DNA of 64,000 bases from Deltaproteobacteria bacterium (lineage in GTDB: Bacteria > Desulfobacterota > Desulfomonilia > UBA1062): assembly GCA_029552245.1 (NCBI GenBank), contig JAKPDW010000025.1, positions 176,104-240,103 of the forward strand, given 5' to 3'. The notes below the pieces were generated by a model. It was not told the origin of the DNA. It worked only from the letters and a program-made list of their open reading frames with translations, and ran no database searches. Position 1 is the first letter of the stretch; each line of letters opens with the position of its first letter. The translations under genes and the position numbers were made by a program. Positions 1-8,757 of the stretch are shown here, piece after piece.

Positions 1-1
1 C

Positions 2-385
2 GTGGGCGAGCCGAGTTACGGCATCGAGCTCGGCGCTGTCTTTCTGTCCCCGTATCACCCCACGGGAGGCGCCTTCAGCGTGGGGGTGGGCGTCTCGATC
101 GCGGACACGGACGAGGACCCGCCCGCATCCCCCGAGAAGAAGTACAACGACGGGTCCGAGCAGGAGGTCTTCGCGAGCGTGGGCGCCGAGCTGTCGCCCG
201 CCTTCTTCGGCGTGGCCGGGTTGGGGTATTCGACCCAGGACGTCGTGAAGCCCTACGACTCGTCCGACACCGAGAACCACGCGACGGGCATGCTCGGCGT
301 GAGGTACGTCGTGCGTGGGTTCGACATCGGGCTCGGCTACCACACGAGGCGGGGTGTCATGGTGGGCGTGGGCGCGGCCTTCTGA
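2..385 (+). CDS. C-terminal part of a putative outer-membrane beta-barrel protein (5' truncated)
   Basis: The reading frame enters from the left edge, so only about the last 127 residues are visible. They alternate short hydrophobic and glycine-rich stretches (GIELGAVF, FSVGVGVSI, VFASVGAEL, GMLGVRYVV, GFDIGLGYH, GVMVGVGAAF) and end in a terminal phenylalanine. This is the pattern of transmembrane beta strands and the C-terminal signature recognised by the BAM complex. No specific family is recognised. A lipoprotein gene starts 26 nt downstream on the same strand. The true start lies outside the window; the GTG at position 2 is only the first in-frame possibility. Confidence 0.55.
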   Translation: MGEPSYGIELGAVFLSPYHPTGGAFSVGVGVSIADTDEDPPASPEKKYNDGSEQEVFASVGAELSPAFFGVAGLGYSTQDVVKPYDSSDTENHATGMLGVRYVVRGFDIGLGYHTRRGVMVGVGAAF

Positions 386-411
386 TTCATGGTGGAGGGC
401 CCAGGGGCCCT

Positions 412-1815
412 ATGGCCGGTTCGACCGTGAGAGTGCTCGGATTTCTCGCCCTTTCGTGTGCACTAGCCCTCGGCGGGTGCGCAAGCCTGGAGAACTACAC
501 CCTGAGAGCGGCCCCTGCACGGCAGTACGTTGCGGCCGGTGATTTCCAGAGGGCGGCCGAGGTCTTCCCTGAGCGTTCGGCCAGGGGGCGAAACGAGGTG
601 CTGATCCGCCTGGAGCGCGGCATGCTCCTGCACGAGCAGGGCAGGTTCAAGGAGAGCTTCGATGAGCTGGATCTCGCATGGAGGCGCATGAAGGAGTACG
701 AGGAGCGGGCCGTCGTGTCCGTGTCGAAGACGGCCGCATTCGCCGGCACGCTGGCCGTGAACGAACAGTTTTCTCCCTACACCGGGGAAGACCACGAGAA
801 GGTGATGCTGCACGCGATAAACGCGGTGAACTTCCTCATGCTCGGCGACCTCGAGGCGGCGAGGGTCGAGGTCCTGAGGGCGTACGCGGTGCAACGCGAG
901 CTCTCCGAGAGGCACCCGCCACAGGCGCCCGACACCCAGGGGGGCGAGGCCGGGGCCACGTGGGAGGATTCCCTCAGGCGGGCGGACGCCGAGGGCTACC
1001 GGACGGTGAGCGCGAAGGCTGCACAGGTCATGAGCCCCTATCACAACGCGTACGCATCGATCGTGTCCGCCCTCGTCTACGAGCTCACCGGCGAGCCGGG
1101 CGAGGCGTACATAGAGCTGAAGAAGGCGTACGAGGCCTTCCCGGCGTCGGACTATCTCGCGAACGAGCTGCTCAGGCTGAGCGCCGTCCTCGGGTACGTC
1201 GAAGACAGGCGGGCCTGGGAGCTCAGATTCGGCAGGAAGGCGCCTCCAGTGGAGACCGGCGCGAGCGTCGTGGTCTTCTTCTCGCACGGGCTCGGCCCGA
1301 CGAAAGAGCCTGTGACCCTGCCGATCCCCCTGAAGAACGGCGTCGTGTTCGCTTCCCTGCCGGTCTACCGGTTCACGCCGTCGGCGGTGTCGCATGCCCG
1401 CGTCAGCGTCGGGGGGCGAAGCACGGTCACCTCGCCGATACTCGACATCGACGCCGTCGCCGCGCGCACCCTGATGGACACGTTCCCCGGGCTCTTCGCA
1501 AAGCAGGTCGCCAGGTCCTTTCTCAAGGCCCGGGCGGTAAGCGGTATGGCGCACGACCGGAACGGCCTCGGGGCCTTCTTCGGGACACTCCTGGCCGCCG
1601 CGACCGAACAGGCCGACCTGAGGACCTGGTCCACCCTGCCCAAGCAGATACAGGCCTCACGCATCTTCGTGCCGGCTGGTGAACGGCAGGTGCAGGTGGA
1701 GGCGTTCCCTACGGGATACCGGGCAGCGGTGGAGATACCGCCCGGCGCACGCTGTCTCGTGGTGGTCTGCAGGCACACGGATGCGGGCTTGAGCGTCCAC
1801 TCGAAATCGTACTAA
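412..1815 (+). CDS. COG3014-type lipoprotein, first gene of an LpoB cluster
   Basis: A 467-residue protein with a lipoprotein signal peptide: a hydrophobic h-region followed by lipobox LGGC with Cys23 as the lipidated residue. The N-terminal half is alpha-helical with TPR-like content (roughly residues 35-260), consistent with a periplasmic scaffold. It matches the uncharacterised COG3014 lipoprotein type. It is followed closely by a YcfL-like lipoprotein and LpoB, an arrangement known from gammaproteobacteria, and this context suggests a role in regulating peptidoglycan synthesis from the outer membrane. The ATG at 412 is preceded by a purine-rich stretch. The exact function is unknown; assignment rests on the lipobox, length and neighbours. 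Confidence 0.7.
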   Translation: MAGSTVRVLGFLALSCALALGGCASLENYTLRAAPARQYVAAGDFQRAAEVFPERSARGRNEVLIRLERGMLLHEQGRFKESFDELDLAWRRMKEYEERAVVSVSKTAAFAGTLAVNEQFSPYTGEDHEKVMLHAINAVNFLMLGDLEAARVEVLRAYAVQRELSERHPPQAPDTQGGEAGATWEDSLRRADAEGYRTVSAKAAQVMSPYHNAYASIVSALVYELTGEPGEAYIELKKAYEAFPASDYLANELLRLSAVLGYVEDRRAWELRFGRKAPPVETGASVVVFFSHGLGPTKEPVTLPIPLKNGVVFASLPVYRFTPSAVSHARVSVGGRSTVTSPILDIDAVAARTLMDTFPGLFAKQVARSFLKARAVSGMAHDRNGLGAFFGTLLAAATEQADLRTWSTLPKQIQASRIFVPAGERQVQVEAFPTGYRAAVEIPPGARCLVVVCRHTDAGLSVHSKSY

Positions 1816-1837
1816 AGGGAGAAGGGAGGGAGTGATC

Positions 1838-2275
1838 ATGACCAGGAACAAAACGGTCGCACTGCTCGTCATGGCCCTCGGGCTCGCGGCGTCGTGCGCG
1901 GGGACGGCCCCGAACGTCCTGCACGTCCAGCTCGGTCCCTCAGGGCCCGGCTCCACGACCACCGAGATCAACGACGGCGTCCTCGGGCGGATGCTGAGCT
2001 TCCAAGAGGTCACCGTGAAACCCGTGGGCGGGGACGGGACACGACAGGTCCAGGTGACGATCGCGAACACGACCTCGAGGGATGTCGCATTCGAGTACCG
2101 CTTCGTCTGGTACGACGGCAAGGGCTTCGAGGTCTCGAGTCTCGCGGCGTGGCTTCCCGCGGTGCTGGGTGCGGGTGAGTCACGCGGCTTCGTGTCCACG
2201 GCGCCCGGTGTCGACGCCGCGTCCTTCAGGCTCATGGTGCGCATGCCTCACGGGGTGACGCCCGCAGGCACCTGA
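1838..2275 (+). CDS. YcfL-family (DUF1425) lipoprotein
   Basis: A 145-residue lipoprotein with a signal peptide ending AASC (Cys20) and a small beta-sandwich domain (about residues 45-140). The motif around VQVTIANTTSRDVAFEYRFVWYDGKG is shared with the YcfL family, whose gene neighbours lpoB in enterobacteria. The ATG at 1838 is preferred over the in-frame GTG at 1832 because the ribosome-binding site GGGAGGG ends 7 nt before the ATG but only 1 nt before the GTG. It lies 22 nt after the COG3014 gene and 35 nt before lpoB, so the three are probably co-transcribed. Its biochemical role is not established. Confidence 0.75.
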   Translation: MTRNKTVALLVMALGLAASCAGTAPNVLHVQLGPSGPGSTTTEINDGVLGRMLSFQEVTVKPVGGDGTRQVQVTIANTTSRDVAFEYRFVWYDGKGFEVSSLAAWLPAVLGAGESRGFVSTAPGVDAASFRLMVRMPHGVTPAGT

Positions 2276-2310
2276 GGGGTGCCGGACCACCGCATGGAAG
2301 GAGACAGGCC

Positions 2311-2907
2311 ATGAAAAAGACGATGACGATAGCGGTCTCGGTGTGCATCTCTCTTCTCGGGTTCGGATGCGCGACCACCCCCGAGGTTGGCTACGGGAGC
2401 CCCGAGCAGGTCGAGACCCTGAGCCTGGACTTCGGGTCCACGGATCTGCAGCTCATAGCCGAGAAGATGGTCAATTCCCTGCTCGCGAGCCCCGTGGTGG
2501 CAGGCGGCAGAAGGCCCGTTTTCTACATCCAGACCGTGAGGAACAGGACCGACGAGCACATAGACACGAGGGCGGTCACGGACAAGATACGGGTCACGTT
2601 GCTCAAGTCCGGCAAGGTGCGCTTCACGGCGGTCTCCGACGTGAAGGACGAGATCGTGAACCAGCTGGAGTTCCAGACGAGCTCTGGCATGGTGGACCCC
2701 GCGACCGCCAAGGCGATGGGCAGGCTCGTGGGAGCGGACTACTTCCTCTACGGGGAACTGGCGTCGATCCGCAAGTCCGCCGGCCGCGTGAAGGACGTGT
2801 ATTACAAGTTCACGCTCAACCTCGTGAACATATCGAACGGCCTCATCGAGTGGGCGGACGAGAAGGAGATCAGGAAGCAGGCCAAGAAGCCCTTGTTCGG
2901 CAACTGA
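2311..2907 (+). CDS. lpoB: Penicillin-binding protein activator LpoB
   Basis: A 198-residue outer-membrane lipoprotein with signal peptide and lipidation at Cys22 (GFGC). In Enterobacteria LpoB spans the periplasm and stimulates the bifunctional synthase PBP1B. Family features visible are PVFYIQTVRNRTDEHIDT near the start of the globular domain, and AKAMGRLVGADYFLYGELASI followed by VYYKFTLNLVNISNGLIEWADEKEIRK near the C-terminus. A strong ribosome-binding site (AAGGAGA) lies 8 nt upstream of the ATG. It is the last gene of the three-lipoprotein cluster; about 240 nt without a gene follow. Confidence 0.85.
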   Translation: MKKTMTIAVSVCISLLGFGCATTPEVGYGSPEQVETLSLDFGSTDLQLIAEKMVNSLLASPVVAGGRRPVFYIQTVRNRTDEHIDTRAVTDKIRVTLLKSGKVRFTAVSDVKDEIVNQLEFQTSSGMVDPATAKAMGRLVGADYFLYGELASIRKSAGRVKDVYYKFTLNLVNISNGLIEWADEKEIRKQAKKPLFGN

Positions 2908-3151
2908 TCCCGATGCACGCGAGGCGGGGTGCGGCTTTTGCTCTTGCCGGGCCCAACAGCGGCCATGGCGTCTTCGCGAGGCCGCAGCAGGGGCCTGGTG
3001 AGGTCCCGGCAACCACCGGTGCGCCGCGGGATGCCTCCCGCCGGAGGCGGCCCGGCCGCACACCGGCTTCAGGTTGGGCTTGACTGGCCGGCGACGAACC
3101 GGATACAAACGTGTGCGATCCCGGCACGGGGTCGACGGGGGAGGGCCTGGT

Positions 3152-3709
3152 ATGAACCTTGACGATCTCAAGCACAAGTGGGAGAAGGTGAACGCGAGGA
3201 CCGCGGTCCTCTACGGTGCCATCGTCCTGCTCGTGGTCTTTTCCAACCCAAGGTGGTGGTCCTGCCTCTTGGGCATCTTCCCCGTGATCGCGGGCGAGGC
3301 CCTCAGGGTGTGGGCGACGGGCCACCTGCGCAAGAACGAGGAACTCACCACCTCGGGGCCCTACGCGCACCTCCAGTCCCCCCTCTACCTCGGGAGCTAC
3401 CTGATCGGCACCGGGTTGTGCATCATGGCCTTGAACCCGGTGATCTGGGTGCTGGGCAGCCTCGTCTTCTTCCTGTCCTACATCCCCCGCAAGCAGGAGA
3501 CGGAGTGGGGGCGCCTCGAGCGCAAGTTCGGAGAGGAGTTCTTGAAGTACAAGCGGGAGGTCAACTACTTCTTCCCCAGGATCGATCCCTACCCGGAGGG
3601 GAGCAAGCACCTGTGGTCGTTCGCCCAGGTGATCGAGAACACCGAGCACCAGACCGCGCTGGCCGTGGGCGTCATCGCCCTGTTCATCATCGCGAAGCTC
3701 GCGTGGTAG
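3152..3709 (+). CDS. Isoprenylcysteine carboxyl methyltransferase (ICMT)-family membrane protein
   Basis: A 185-residue polytopic membrane protein. Hydrophobic segments lie near residues 20-38, 42-58, 95-128 and 165-183. The methyltransferase signature of the ICMT/phospholipid methyltransferase group is present: GHLRKNEELTTSGPYAHLQSPLYLGSYLIGTG, then KQETEWGRLERKFGEEFLKYK with the conserved E-x2-L-x5-G-x2-Y-like pattern. Such enzymes use S-adenosylmethionine to methylate membrane-bound substrates; the bacterial substrate is not known. The ATG at 3152 is chosen over an upstream in-frame ATG at 3074 because homology begins near here and a GGGGGAGGG ribosome-binding site precedes it. It converges with ilvE across a shared terminator hairpin. 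Confidence 0.75.
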   Translation: MNLDDLKHKWEKVNARTAVLYGAIVLLVVFSNPRWWSCLLGIFPVIAGEALRVWATGHLRKNEELTTSGPYAHLQSPLYLGSYLIGTGLCIMALNPVIWVLGSLVFFLSYIPRKQETEWGRLERKFGEEFLKYKREVNYFFPRIDPYPEGSKHLWSFAQVIENTEHQTALAVGVIALFIIAKLAW

Positions 3710-3855
3710 CCTTTCTTTGAATCAAACCGCAGGTGGTGCCTACCGGCCCATGCTCGGGAGGGTGTCTCCATGCATGGGGCAGCGTCAATCGGGGCCGCCC
3801 ACCGTGCATGGACCCCCAGGGCATACCCACCGGGTCCCGGCCCCGGCGAGAAGGA

Positions 3856-3887
3856 AACCCCCGGGAGTTGCGGCCCGGGGGTTCGTT
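3856..3887. terminator. Bidirectional rho-independent terminator between convergent genes
   Basis: A perfect 10-bp stem (AACCCCCGGG at 3856-3865 with CCCGGGGGTT at 3874-3883) closes an 8-nt loop and is followed on the plus strand by a T-rich run. It sits between the ends of the ICMT-family gene (3709, plus) and ilvE (3915, minus), so it can serve both. Confidence 0.75.
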
Positions 3888-3914
3888 CTTTCCCGCTGCG
3901 TCTGCAGGGGAAGC

Positions 3915-4835
3915 TCAGTCGATGTAGTCGAGCCAGTCGAGATGGGCGGGGTTCTTGCCCCGTATGGTATCGAAGTACGCCTTCTGGAGCGCCTTGGTCA
4001 CAGGGCCGGGTCTGCCCGTTCCTACGGTGCGGTCGTCTATCTCCCTGGCGGGAGTGATCTCGGCCGCCGTCCCGGTGAAAAAGACCTCGTCGGCGATGTA
4101 GAGCTCGTCCCTGGTGATCATCTGTTCCCTGACCTCGTAGCCCAGTTCCTTGGCGAGGGTGATGACCGAGGCGCGGGTTATGCCCGGCAGGATGCTTGTG
4201 ACGGGCGGGGTGTACAGGACGTTGTCCTTCACCGAGAACACGTTTTCCCCGCTGCCCTCCGCCACGTAACCCTGGGTGTCGAGCATGAGGGCCTCCTCGT
4301 AGCCGAGCCTCGTGACCTCGATCTTTGCGAGGATGGAATTCACGTAGTTACCCGTCACCTTCGCCTTGGTGAGCATGATGTTCGGGTGGTGCCTGGAGAA
4401 CGAGGAGGTCTTCACGCGCACGCCGTTTTCGAGCCCGTCGTCGCCGAGGTAGGCTCCCCATTCCCAGCAGATGACGGCGACCCGGACGGGGTTGTTCTGG
4501 GGGTGCACGCCCATGACACCGTCACCGATGAACGCGATGGGGCGTATGTACGCCTCGGTGAGGCCGTTGGCCTTGATGGTCTGCTTCGCCGCGTCCATGA
4601 TGTCGCCCTCGGTGAACGGGATCGTCATGAGGTACGCCTTGGCCGAGTCGAAGAGCCTCCTGGTGTGTTCCCTGTGCCTGAAGATCGCCGAGCGCCCGTC
4701 GTGGCACCTGTAGCACCGGATCCCCTCGAAGGCGGCGAGACCGTAGTGGAGGGTGTGGGTCAGCACGTGGACCGTGGCGTCGTCCCAGTCCACCAAAGAG
4801 CCGTCGAACCAGATCTTCTTGAGTTTCATCACCAT
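3915..4835 (-). CDS. ilvE: Branched-chain amino acid aminotransferase
   Basis: A 306-residue fold-type IV PLP aminotransferase. It transfers the amino group between glutamate and the keto acids of leucine, isoleucine and valine. Conserved elements include [13 protein letters not shown] at the N-terminus, the PLP lysine in [13 protein letters not shown] (Lys159, the same number as in E. coli IlvE), [20 protein letters not shown], and [13 protein letters not shown] near the phosphate-binding site. The ATG at 4835 is preceded by GAGGTG with 8-nt spacing. A sigma-70-like promoter lies just upstream. It stands alone, away from other branched-chain biosynthesis genes, and is transcribed divergently from the cyclase-domain regulator. 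Confidence 0.93.
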   Translation of the reverse strand: MVMKLKKIWFDGSLVDWDDATVHVLTHTLHYGLAAFEGIRCYRCHDGRSAIFRHREHTRRLFDSAKAYLMTIPFTEGDIMDAAKQTIKANGLTEAYIRPIAFIGDGVMGVHPQNNPVRVAVICWEWGAYLGDDGLENGVRVKTSSFSRHHPNIMLTKAKVTGNYVNSILAKIEVTRLGYEEALMLDTQGYVAEGSGENVFSVKDNVLYTPPVTSILPGITRASVITLAKELGYEVREQMITRDELYIADEVFFTGTAAEITPAREIDDRTVGTGRPGPVTKALQKAYFDTIRGKNPAHLDWLDYID

Positions 4836-4870
4836 AGCAAGGGCACCTCAAATTAGGGTATATTCCATGC

Positions 4871-4899
4871 ATTATCGACGAAACCTCGAGCACGGTCAA
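4871..4899 (-). promoter_or_regulatory. Sigma-70-type promoter for ilvE
   Basis: On the minus strand, TTGACC (4899-4894) and GATAAT (4876-4871) are separated by 17 bp. The predicted start near 4864 gives a leader of about 29 nt before the ilvE ATG. Position and spacing fit well; no experimental support. Confidence 0.65.
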
Positions 4900-4976
4900 C
4901 ACGAAGTTTGCCGGGTGAACGCCGCCCGACGGGTGCGGGGATGATCGTCCATGATCTTTCTTTGGGAGGTCGGGTT

Positions 4977-7900
4977 ATGGGTGATGTCTCATTTCTCGGG
5001 TATGCGGCCGCGCCTTCTTCGAAAGACCTTGACTCGTCCGGGCAAGCCCGCTCTCCCGGCAAGACGGGGGGCGCGAGGCGAAAGCGTTTCGTGACGGTGC
5101 TCTGCACGGACCTGAGCGGGTATACCAGGCTGAGCTCTCTCCTCGACGGCGAAGACCTTGCGGCGTGCATGGCGCGCGTCATGGACACGGTCGCCGGTGC
5201 GGTCAGGATGTTCGGGGGCGAGGTGGAGAAGTACGTGGGCGATGCGGTGATCGCCCTCTTCGGCATGGAGCGCACGGGTGAGCACGACCCCCTGAGGGCC
5301 GTCGAGGCGGCCAGGCGCATACATCACGAGGTGGAGCGCCTCCCGGTCGACGAGCTTCCGGGGCTTCCCGGTGGGCTCTGTATGCACACGGGGATATGCT
5401 CCGGCGAGGTGATCGTGGATGAGGCCGCACGGACGTCGGGAAGGCACGGGGCCTTGGGCTTGCCCATCACGGCGGCATGCCGTCTCTGCGACATCGCCCG
5501 GGCGGGAGAGATCCTTGTCGGGGGTGCGGTGACCCAGGCCGTCTCGAGGTTCTTCCGCCTGGAGTGGTTGGGCTTGAGGAGTCTCGAGGGCATCTCTTCC
5601 CCGATGAACGTGTTCCGCGTGATCGAGTATCGCCCCGAGCGGGTGTCCCTCCACCGCGAGACAGGCCTGGTTTCGAACATGGTGGGGAGAAAGAGGGAGC
5701 TCGAGGCGCTGATCGAGTGGGCCGCAGATGCGCCGAGGGGCAGGGGGGGTGTCGTCTGTGTCTCCGGGGAAGCGGGCATCGGGAAGAGCAGGCTGGTCAG
5801 GGAGCTCGAAAAGAGGATGGGGGGCACGCTCCTGTTCGTCTCGTCCTCGTGCCACGAGCACACCCGGTCCATCCCCTACCACCCGCTCAGGGACCTCGTC
5901 TTTCGCACCATGACGGCCGTTCGCGAAAAGGGGCTCCTTGCGGGCGCCGGTTGTGCCCGGAGGTACGACCTCATAGACCGCCTCTACCGTGACGCCATGA
6001 ACACCCTCGGTTTCGCCGTGGAGGCAAGGGAGGCCAACTACGGCGCCGCCAGGGAACGCGCCTGCGATGTCCTCTTGAGGTTTCTCGACGAGTTCTCCGG
6101 TGCCGCGCCCGCCGTCTTCTGCATCGAGGACATCCACTGGGCCGACCAGAGCACCCTCGATTTCCTGGCGTTCGCCGTCGACGCGTTTTCGAGAGGGTGC
6201 GCCTGCCTGCTCGTGCTCACGCTCAGGGGCGGATTCGAGTGCCATGCGGCGGCCCGGTCCGTGGAGCTCAAGGAACTCGGCGTCAAGGAGGTCGAAGCCA
6301 TGCTCACGTCCATGACCGGGGGCATGGAGGTCGGGGACGACGTGGTGAGGTGGCTCCTGAACGCATCCGGCGGCAACCCGTTCTTCGTCGAGGAGATCGT
6401 GAACTATCTCATGGAGAGGGGTGTGGATCTCGCCGGGTGCGAGAGCTCTCCCGTCTTGACGGACGCACCCGCCACGATCATGGGCCTCATCGCCTCACGC
6501 ATGGATGGTCTCGACCCCGGGCCCCGCAGGGTCCTCGGGGAAGCCGCGCTCCTGGGCAGGATGTTCTCCAGGGACGTCCTCCGTGCGGTCACCGGGGAAC
6601 CTCTCGTCCTGGACGCCTGCCTCGAGGCGCTCAAGGATCACGGTTTCCACTCGAGCGAGGACGGCGAGACCTTTTCGTTCAGGCACGACATCATCAGGGA
6701 CGCCGCGTCGAGGACGATGATGAAGCACGAGAGGACCTCGGTGCACAAGAGGATCGTTCATGTCCTCGAGACATCGCCTCCCGGGGGGCTCGACAACCTC
6801 GACGACATGCTCGCCCGCCACAGCCTGGAGGCGTCGCTCTTCGACAGGGCCGCCGGGTATCACCTCAAAGCGGCGCGGACGTGCCTCGAGAAGGGGGCGT
6901 GGTTCGAGGCCGCGACCTTGTACGGGGCTGCGGAACGAATCCTCGAGGAGCACCCGGAGGTGCCCGGCTCCGGTGAACTCCTGGAGGCTTCGAGGGAAGG
7001 CCTGTGGATGTGCTGCAGGGTGTTCGACCCGGCCAGGGCGACGAGGGCCCTCGAGGCGCTCAAGAGGCGTTACCGATCCCTGGGGCGTACCAGGGACGAG
7101 GCGTTCACGCTGGCGAGGCTGGTCAACCTGTACTCGCAGGTGTGCGCCTTCGACAAGGCCGAGGAAGTCTACCGCGAGGCGCTCACCCTGTGCGGCGCCG
7201 ACAATTGGCTGGCCAGTGCGGTCAAGACCGTCTACGCCTACACCTGCACCTATCTCGGGAGACCGCTCGATGCGCTGCGCCTGCTCGCGGAGGCGCGGGG
7301 AGTCCTGAAGGAGGCGGGCGGCTTCCTCTACGCGGTCAACGCCCTCACCACGTTGGCGGCGAGCGTGTGGAAGGGGGACACCGTCGAGGCCTCGTCATGG
7401 TACGAGGAGACGAAGAAGAGCTGCGGCGATCACCTCGATATCGATATCATGGCTGATCTATGGCTCTACCACGTGCTGTGCCTAGGAGGGCGCTTCAATG
7501 AGGCCATGGCCGTCCACGAGGAGGCGAGGCGTCGAGAGCTCAAGCTCGGCAGGCTCGCCGGCGGGCTCTCGTACCTGAGGATACAGGGTTCCATCTACTT
7601 CAGGAGCCGCTACCTGGGAGATCTCGCCGGCGCGCGGGAAGACCTCGCACGGTTCCAGCCCATGGCTCGATCCATCCAGAATGGCCGCGCCCTCGACATG
7701 CTTTACCGGGCGTGGATCGCCCTCGAGGAAGGGGACGCCGGAACCGCGCGCCGTCTCGCCGCATCGGCCCTGCCCGATCTCTCCCGGGGTGTGGCCAACA
7801 GGGTCCCCTACGCTCTCAACACATTGGCGGAGGCCATGATCGTGGAGGGCGATGCGCGGGGAGCGGGCGACGTCCTCGATGAGTGCATCGAGCGTACCGG

Positions 7901-8192
7901 CCGTTACGGCAACATGGAGCAGCACCTGTGGGCGATGAGGCTCAAAGGGTGCGTGCTCGTTCGTACGGGTGACCTTGAAGGGGGAGCGTCCGTTCTCCGC
8001 CGTGCCGCGGCGCTCGCCAGGGACGCCCGCCTCACCCCGCAGCTGGCGTGGGTGCTCGCGGCCATGGCCGAACTCGAGCGCGCCAAGGGCCGTGCACACC
8101 GAGCCAGGCGCCTGTGCGAGGCCTCAGGGCGTCTCTGGGCAAGGCTCGGAAACGGCTATCAGGCGTCGAAGGCGCTCAGCTCCGTCACCTGA
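4977..8192 (+). CDS. Class III nucleotide cyclase-domain / AAA-type ATPase / TPR regulator
   Basis: A cytoplasmic protein of about 1071 residues in three parts. Residues 35-215 form a class III adenylate/guanylate cyclase homology domain with both metal aspartates (in CTDLSGYT and in KYVGDAV). Residues 235-530 form an AAA-type ATPase with Walker A GEAGIGKS near 264 and Walker B-like FCIEDIHWADQ. The rest is a long helical TPR region. This architecture resembles signalling ATPases that pair a cyclase with an AfsR/MalT-like core, but no DNA-binding domain is seen. The cyclase motif that normally reads G-D-x-V-N-x-A-x-R is GLPITAACRL, so the catalytic Asn and base-selecting Asp are changed. The start at 4977 follows GGGAGGT at 6-nt spacing. 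Confidence 0.85.
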   Translation: MGDVSFLGYAAAPSSKDLDSSGQARSPGKTGGARRKRFVTVLCTDLSGYTRLSSLLDGEDLAACMARVMDTVAGAVRMFGGEVEKYVGDAVIALFGMERTGEHDPLRAVEAARRIHHEVERLPVDELPGLPGGLCMHTGICSGEVIVDEAARTSGRHGALGLPITAACRLCDIARAGEILVGGAVTQAVSRFFRLEWLGLRSLEGISSPMNVFRVIEYRPERVSLHRETGLVSNMVGRKRELEALIEWAADAPRGRGGVVCVSGEAGIGKSRLVRELEKRMGGTLLFVSSSCHEHTRSIPYHPLRDLVFRTMTAVREKGLLAGAGCARRYDLIDRLYRDAMNTLGFAVEAREANYGAARERACDVLLRFLDEFSGAAPAVFCIEDIHWADQSTLDFLAFAVDAFSRGCACLLVLTLRGGFECHAAARSVELKELGVKEVEAMLTSMTGGMEVGDDVVRWLLNASGGNPFFVEEIVNYLMERGVDLAGCESSPVLTDAPATIMGLIASRMDGLDPGPRRVLGEAALLGRMFSRDVLRAVTGEPLVLDACLEALKDHGFHSSEDGETFSFRHDIIRDAASRTMMKHERTSVHKRIVHVLETSPPGGLDNLDDMLARHSLEASLFDRAAGYHLKAARTCLEKGAWFEAATLYGAAERILEEHPEVPGSGELLEASREGLWMCCRVFDPARATRALEALKRRYRSLGRTRDEAFTLARLVNLYSQVCAFDKAEEVYREALTLCGADNWLASAVKTVYAYTCTYLGRPLDALRLLAEARGVLKEAGGFLYAVNALTTLAASVWKGDTVEASSWYEETKKSCGDHLDIDIMADLWLYHVLCLGGRFNEAMAVHEEARRRELKLGRLAGGLSYLRIQGSIYFRSRYLGDLAGAREDLARFQPMARSIQNGRALDMLYRAWIALEEGDAGTARRLAASALPDLSRGVANRVPYALNTLAEAMIVEGDARGAGDVLDECIERTGRYGNMEQHLWAMRLKGCVLVRTGDLEGGASVLRRAAALARDARLTPQLAWVLAAMAELERAKGRAHRARRLCEASGRLWARLGNGYQASKALSSVT

Positions 8193-8575
8193 GGGGGAGA
8201 GCGCCGCGGCCTGGCCCGTTCCCTGCCGGGCGATATTACACAAACGTAATCCTTAAGACCGCCTGGACCCGCGACCATGCAAGACAGAACCCGCGTCTCG
8301 AGGGTCTGTATGCAGGGCGTTGGGCATGCGGGCGCCCCTCATGTGCATGCCCCTCATGTTTTCTCGTTTCCGATCGATAGGTGATTCAGAGAAGGCCTTC
8401 AAGGCCGTGCGCTCTTTGACAACCGAGGGGTTTGAGCCGTGTGCGCTCTTTGGCACCAGAGACCGCACACGGGTAAAAGAGTAACACTCGTAAACGTTCG
8501 TTTTCCCGACAGACAACGCAAGGGGTCTCGAGACGGTGCGCCGCCTGTGGTGCGCCTTGGAGAGGTCCCTGCCAT
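8193..8575 (+). other. Leader region with direct repeats and a hairpin upstream of the GEMM-like RNAs
   Basis: About 380 nt without a convincing gene. It contains ATTAC/GTAAT as a short inverted repeat (8233-8249), and two direct repeats of GCCGTG..CGCTCTTTG at 8404-8424 and 8436-8457. An inverted repeat CCGTGTGCG / CGCACACGG spans 8437-8470. One arm (8471-8485) of a 15-bp inverted repeat has its other arm beyond the downstream gene. No clear sigma-70 or sigma-54 promoter was found. The start of the transcript covering the riboswitch-like modules is therefore unknown. Confidence 0.5.
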
Positions 8576-8648
8576 GCCAAACCACGGGTAACCGTGGGAC
8601 GGAAAGCCACGGGTCCGTGCCGGGTGCGGCGCGGACAGCCGGGTTGCC
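8576..8648 (+). ncRNA. GEMM / c-di-GMP-I-like riboswitch aptamer, copy 1 of 3
   Basis: Starts with GCCAAACC. A 6-bp stem CCACGG/CCGTGG (8582-8597) is capped by a GNRA tetraloop (GTAA). The core CGGAAAGCCACGGGTCCG follows at 8600-8617. A second stem GTCCG (8613-8617) / CGGAC (8632-8636) follows, then AGCCGGGTTGCC. The order 'CAAACC - GNRA hairpin - GGGACGnAAAGCC - hairpin - GGGTTGCC' is that of c-di-GMP-I (GEMM) riboswitches, including the Geobacter variants that bind cGAMP. Which dinucleotide is bound cannot be read from the sequence. Confidence 0.75.
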
Positions 8649-8657
8649 TCCTTCAAA

Positions 8658-8727
8658 GCCACACCAGGGGAAACCCTGGGCCGGAAAGCCACGGGTCCGG
8701 AGAGAGTGCCCGGACAGCCGAGCTGCC
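8658..8727 (+). ncRNA. GEMM / c-di-GMP-I-like riboswitch aptamer, copy 2 of 3
   Basis: Same plan as copy 1: GCCACACC, a stem CCAGGG/CCCTGG with a GAAA loop (8664-8679), and the identical 18-nt core at 8682-8699. A stem GTCCGG (8695-8700) / CCGGAC (8710-8715) follows, then AGCCGAGCTGCC. Compared with copy 1, the first stem has a compensatory C-to-G/G-to-C change, which supports conserved RNA structure rather than coding. Confidence 0.72.
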
Positions 8728-8757
8728 TGAGAAGGATTCTGCAGATCAGTCACTCAA

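Noticed and set aside
8436..8470. Sigma-54 promoter at TGGCAC upstream of the riboswitch array
   Set aside because: The TGGCAC element is present, but the -12 GC is one base off the required spacing and the TTGC is missing.
8253..8753. Minus-strand frames with repeated RTRGFPAQG/PWCG-like peptides
   Set aside because: The peptide repeats are the translated reverse complement of the three RNA modules; stem covariation argues for RNA, not protein.
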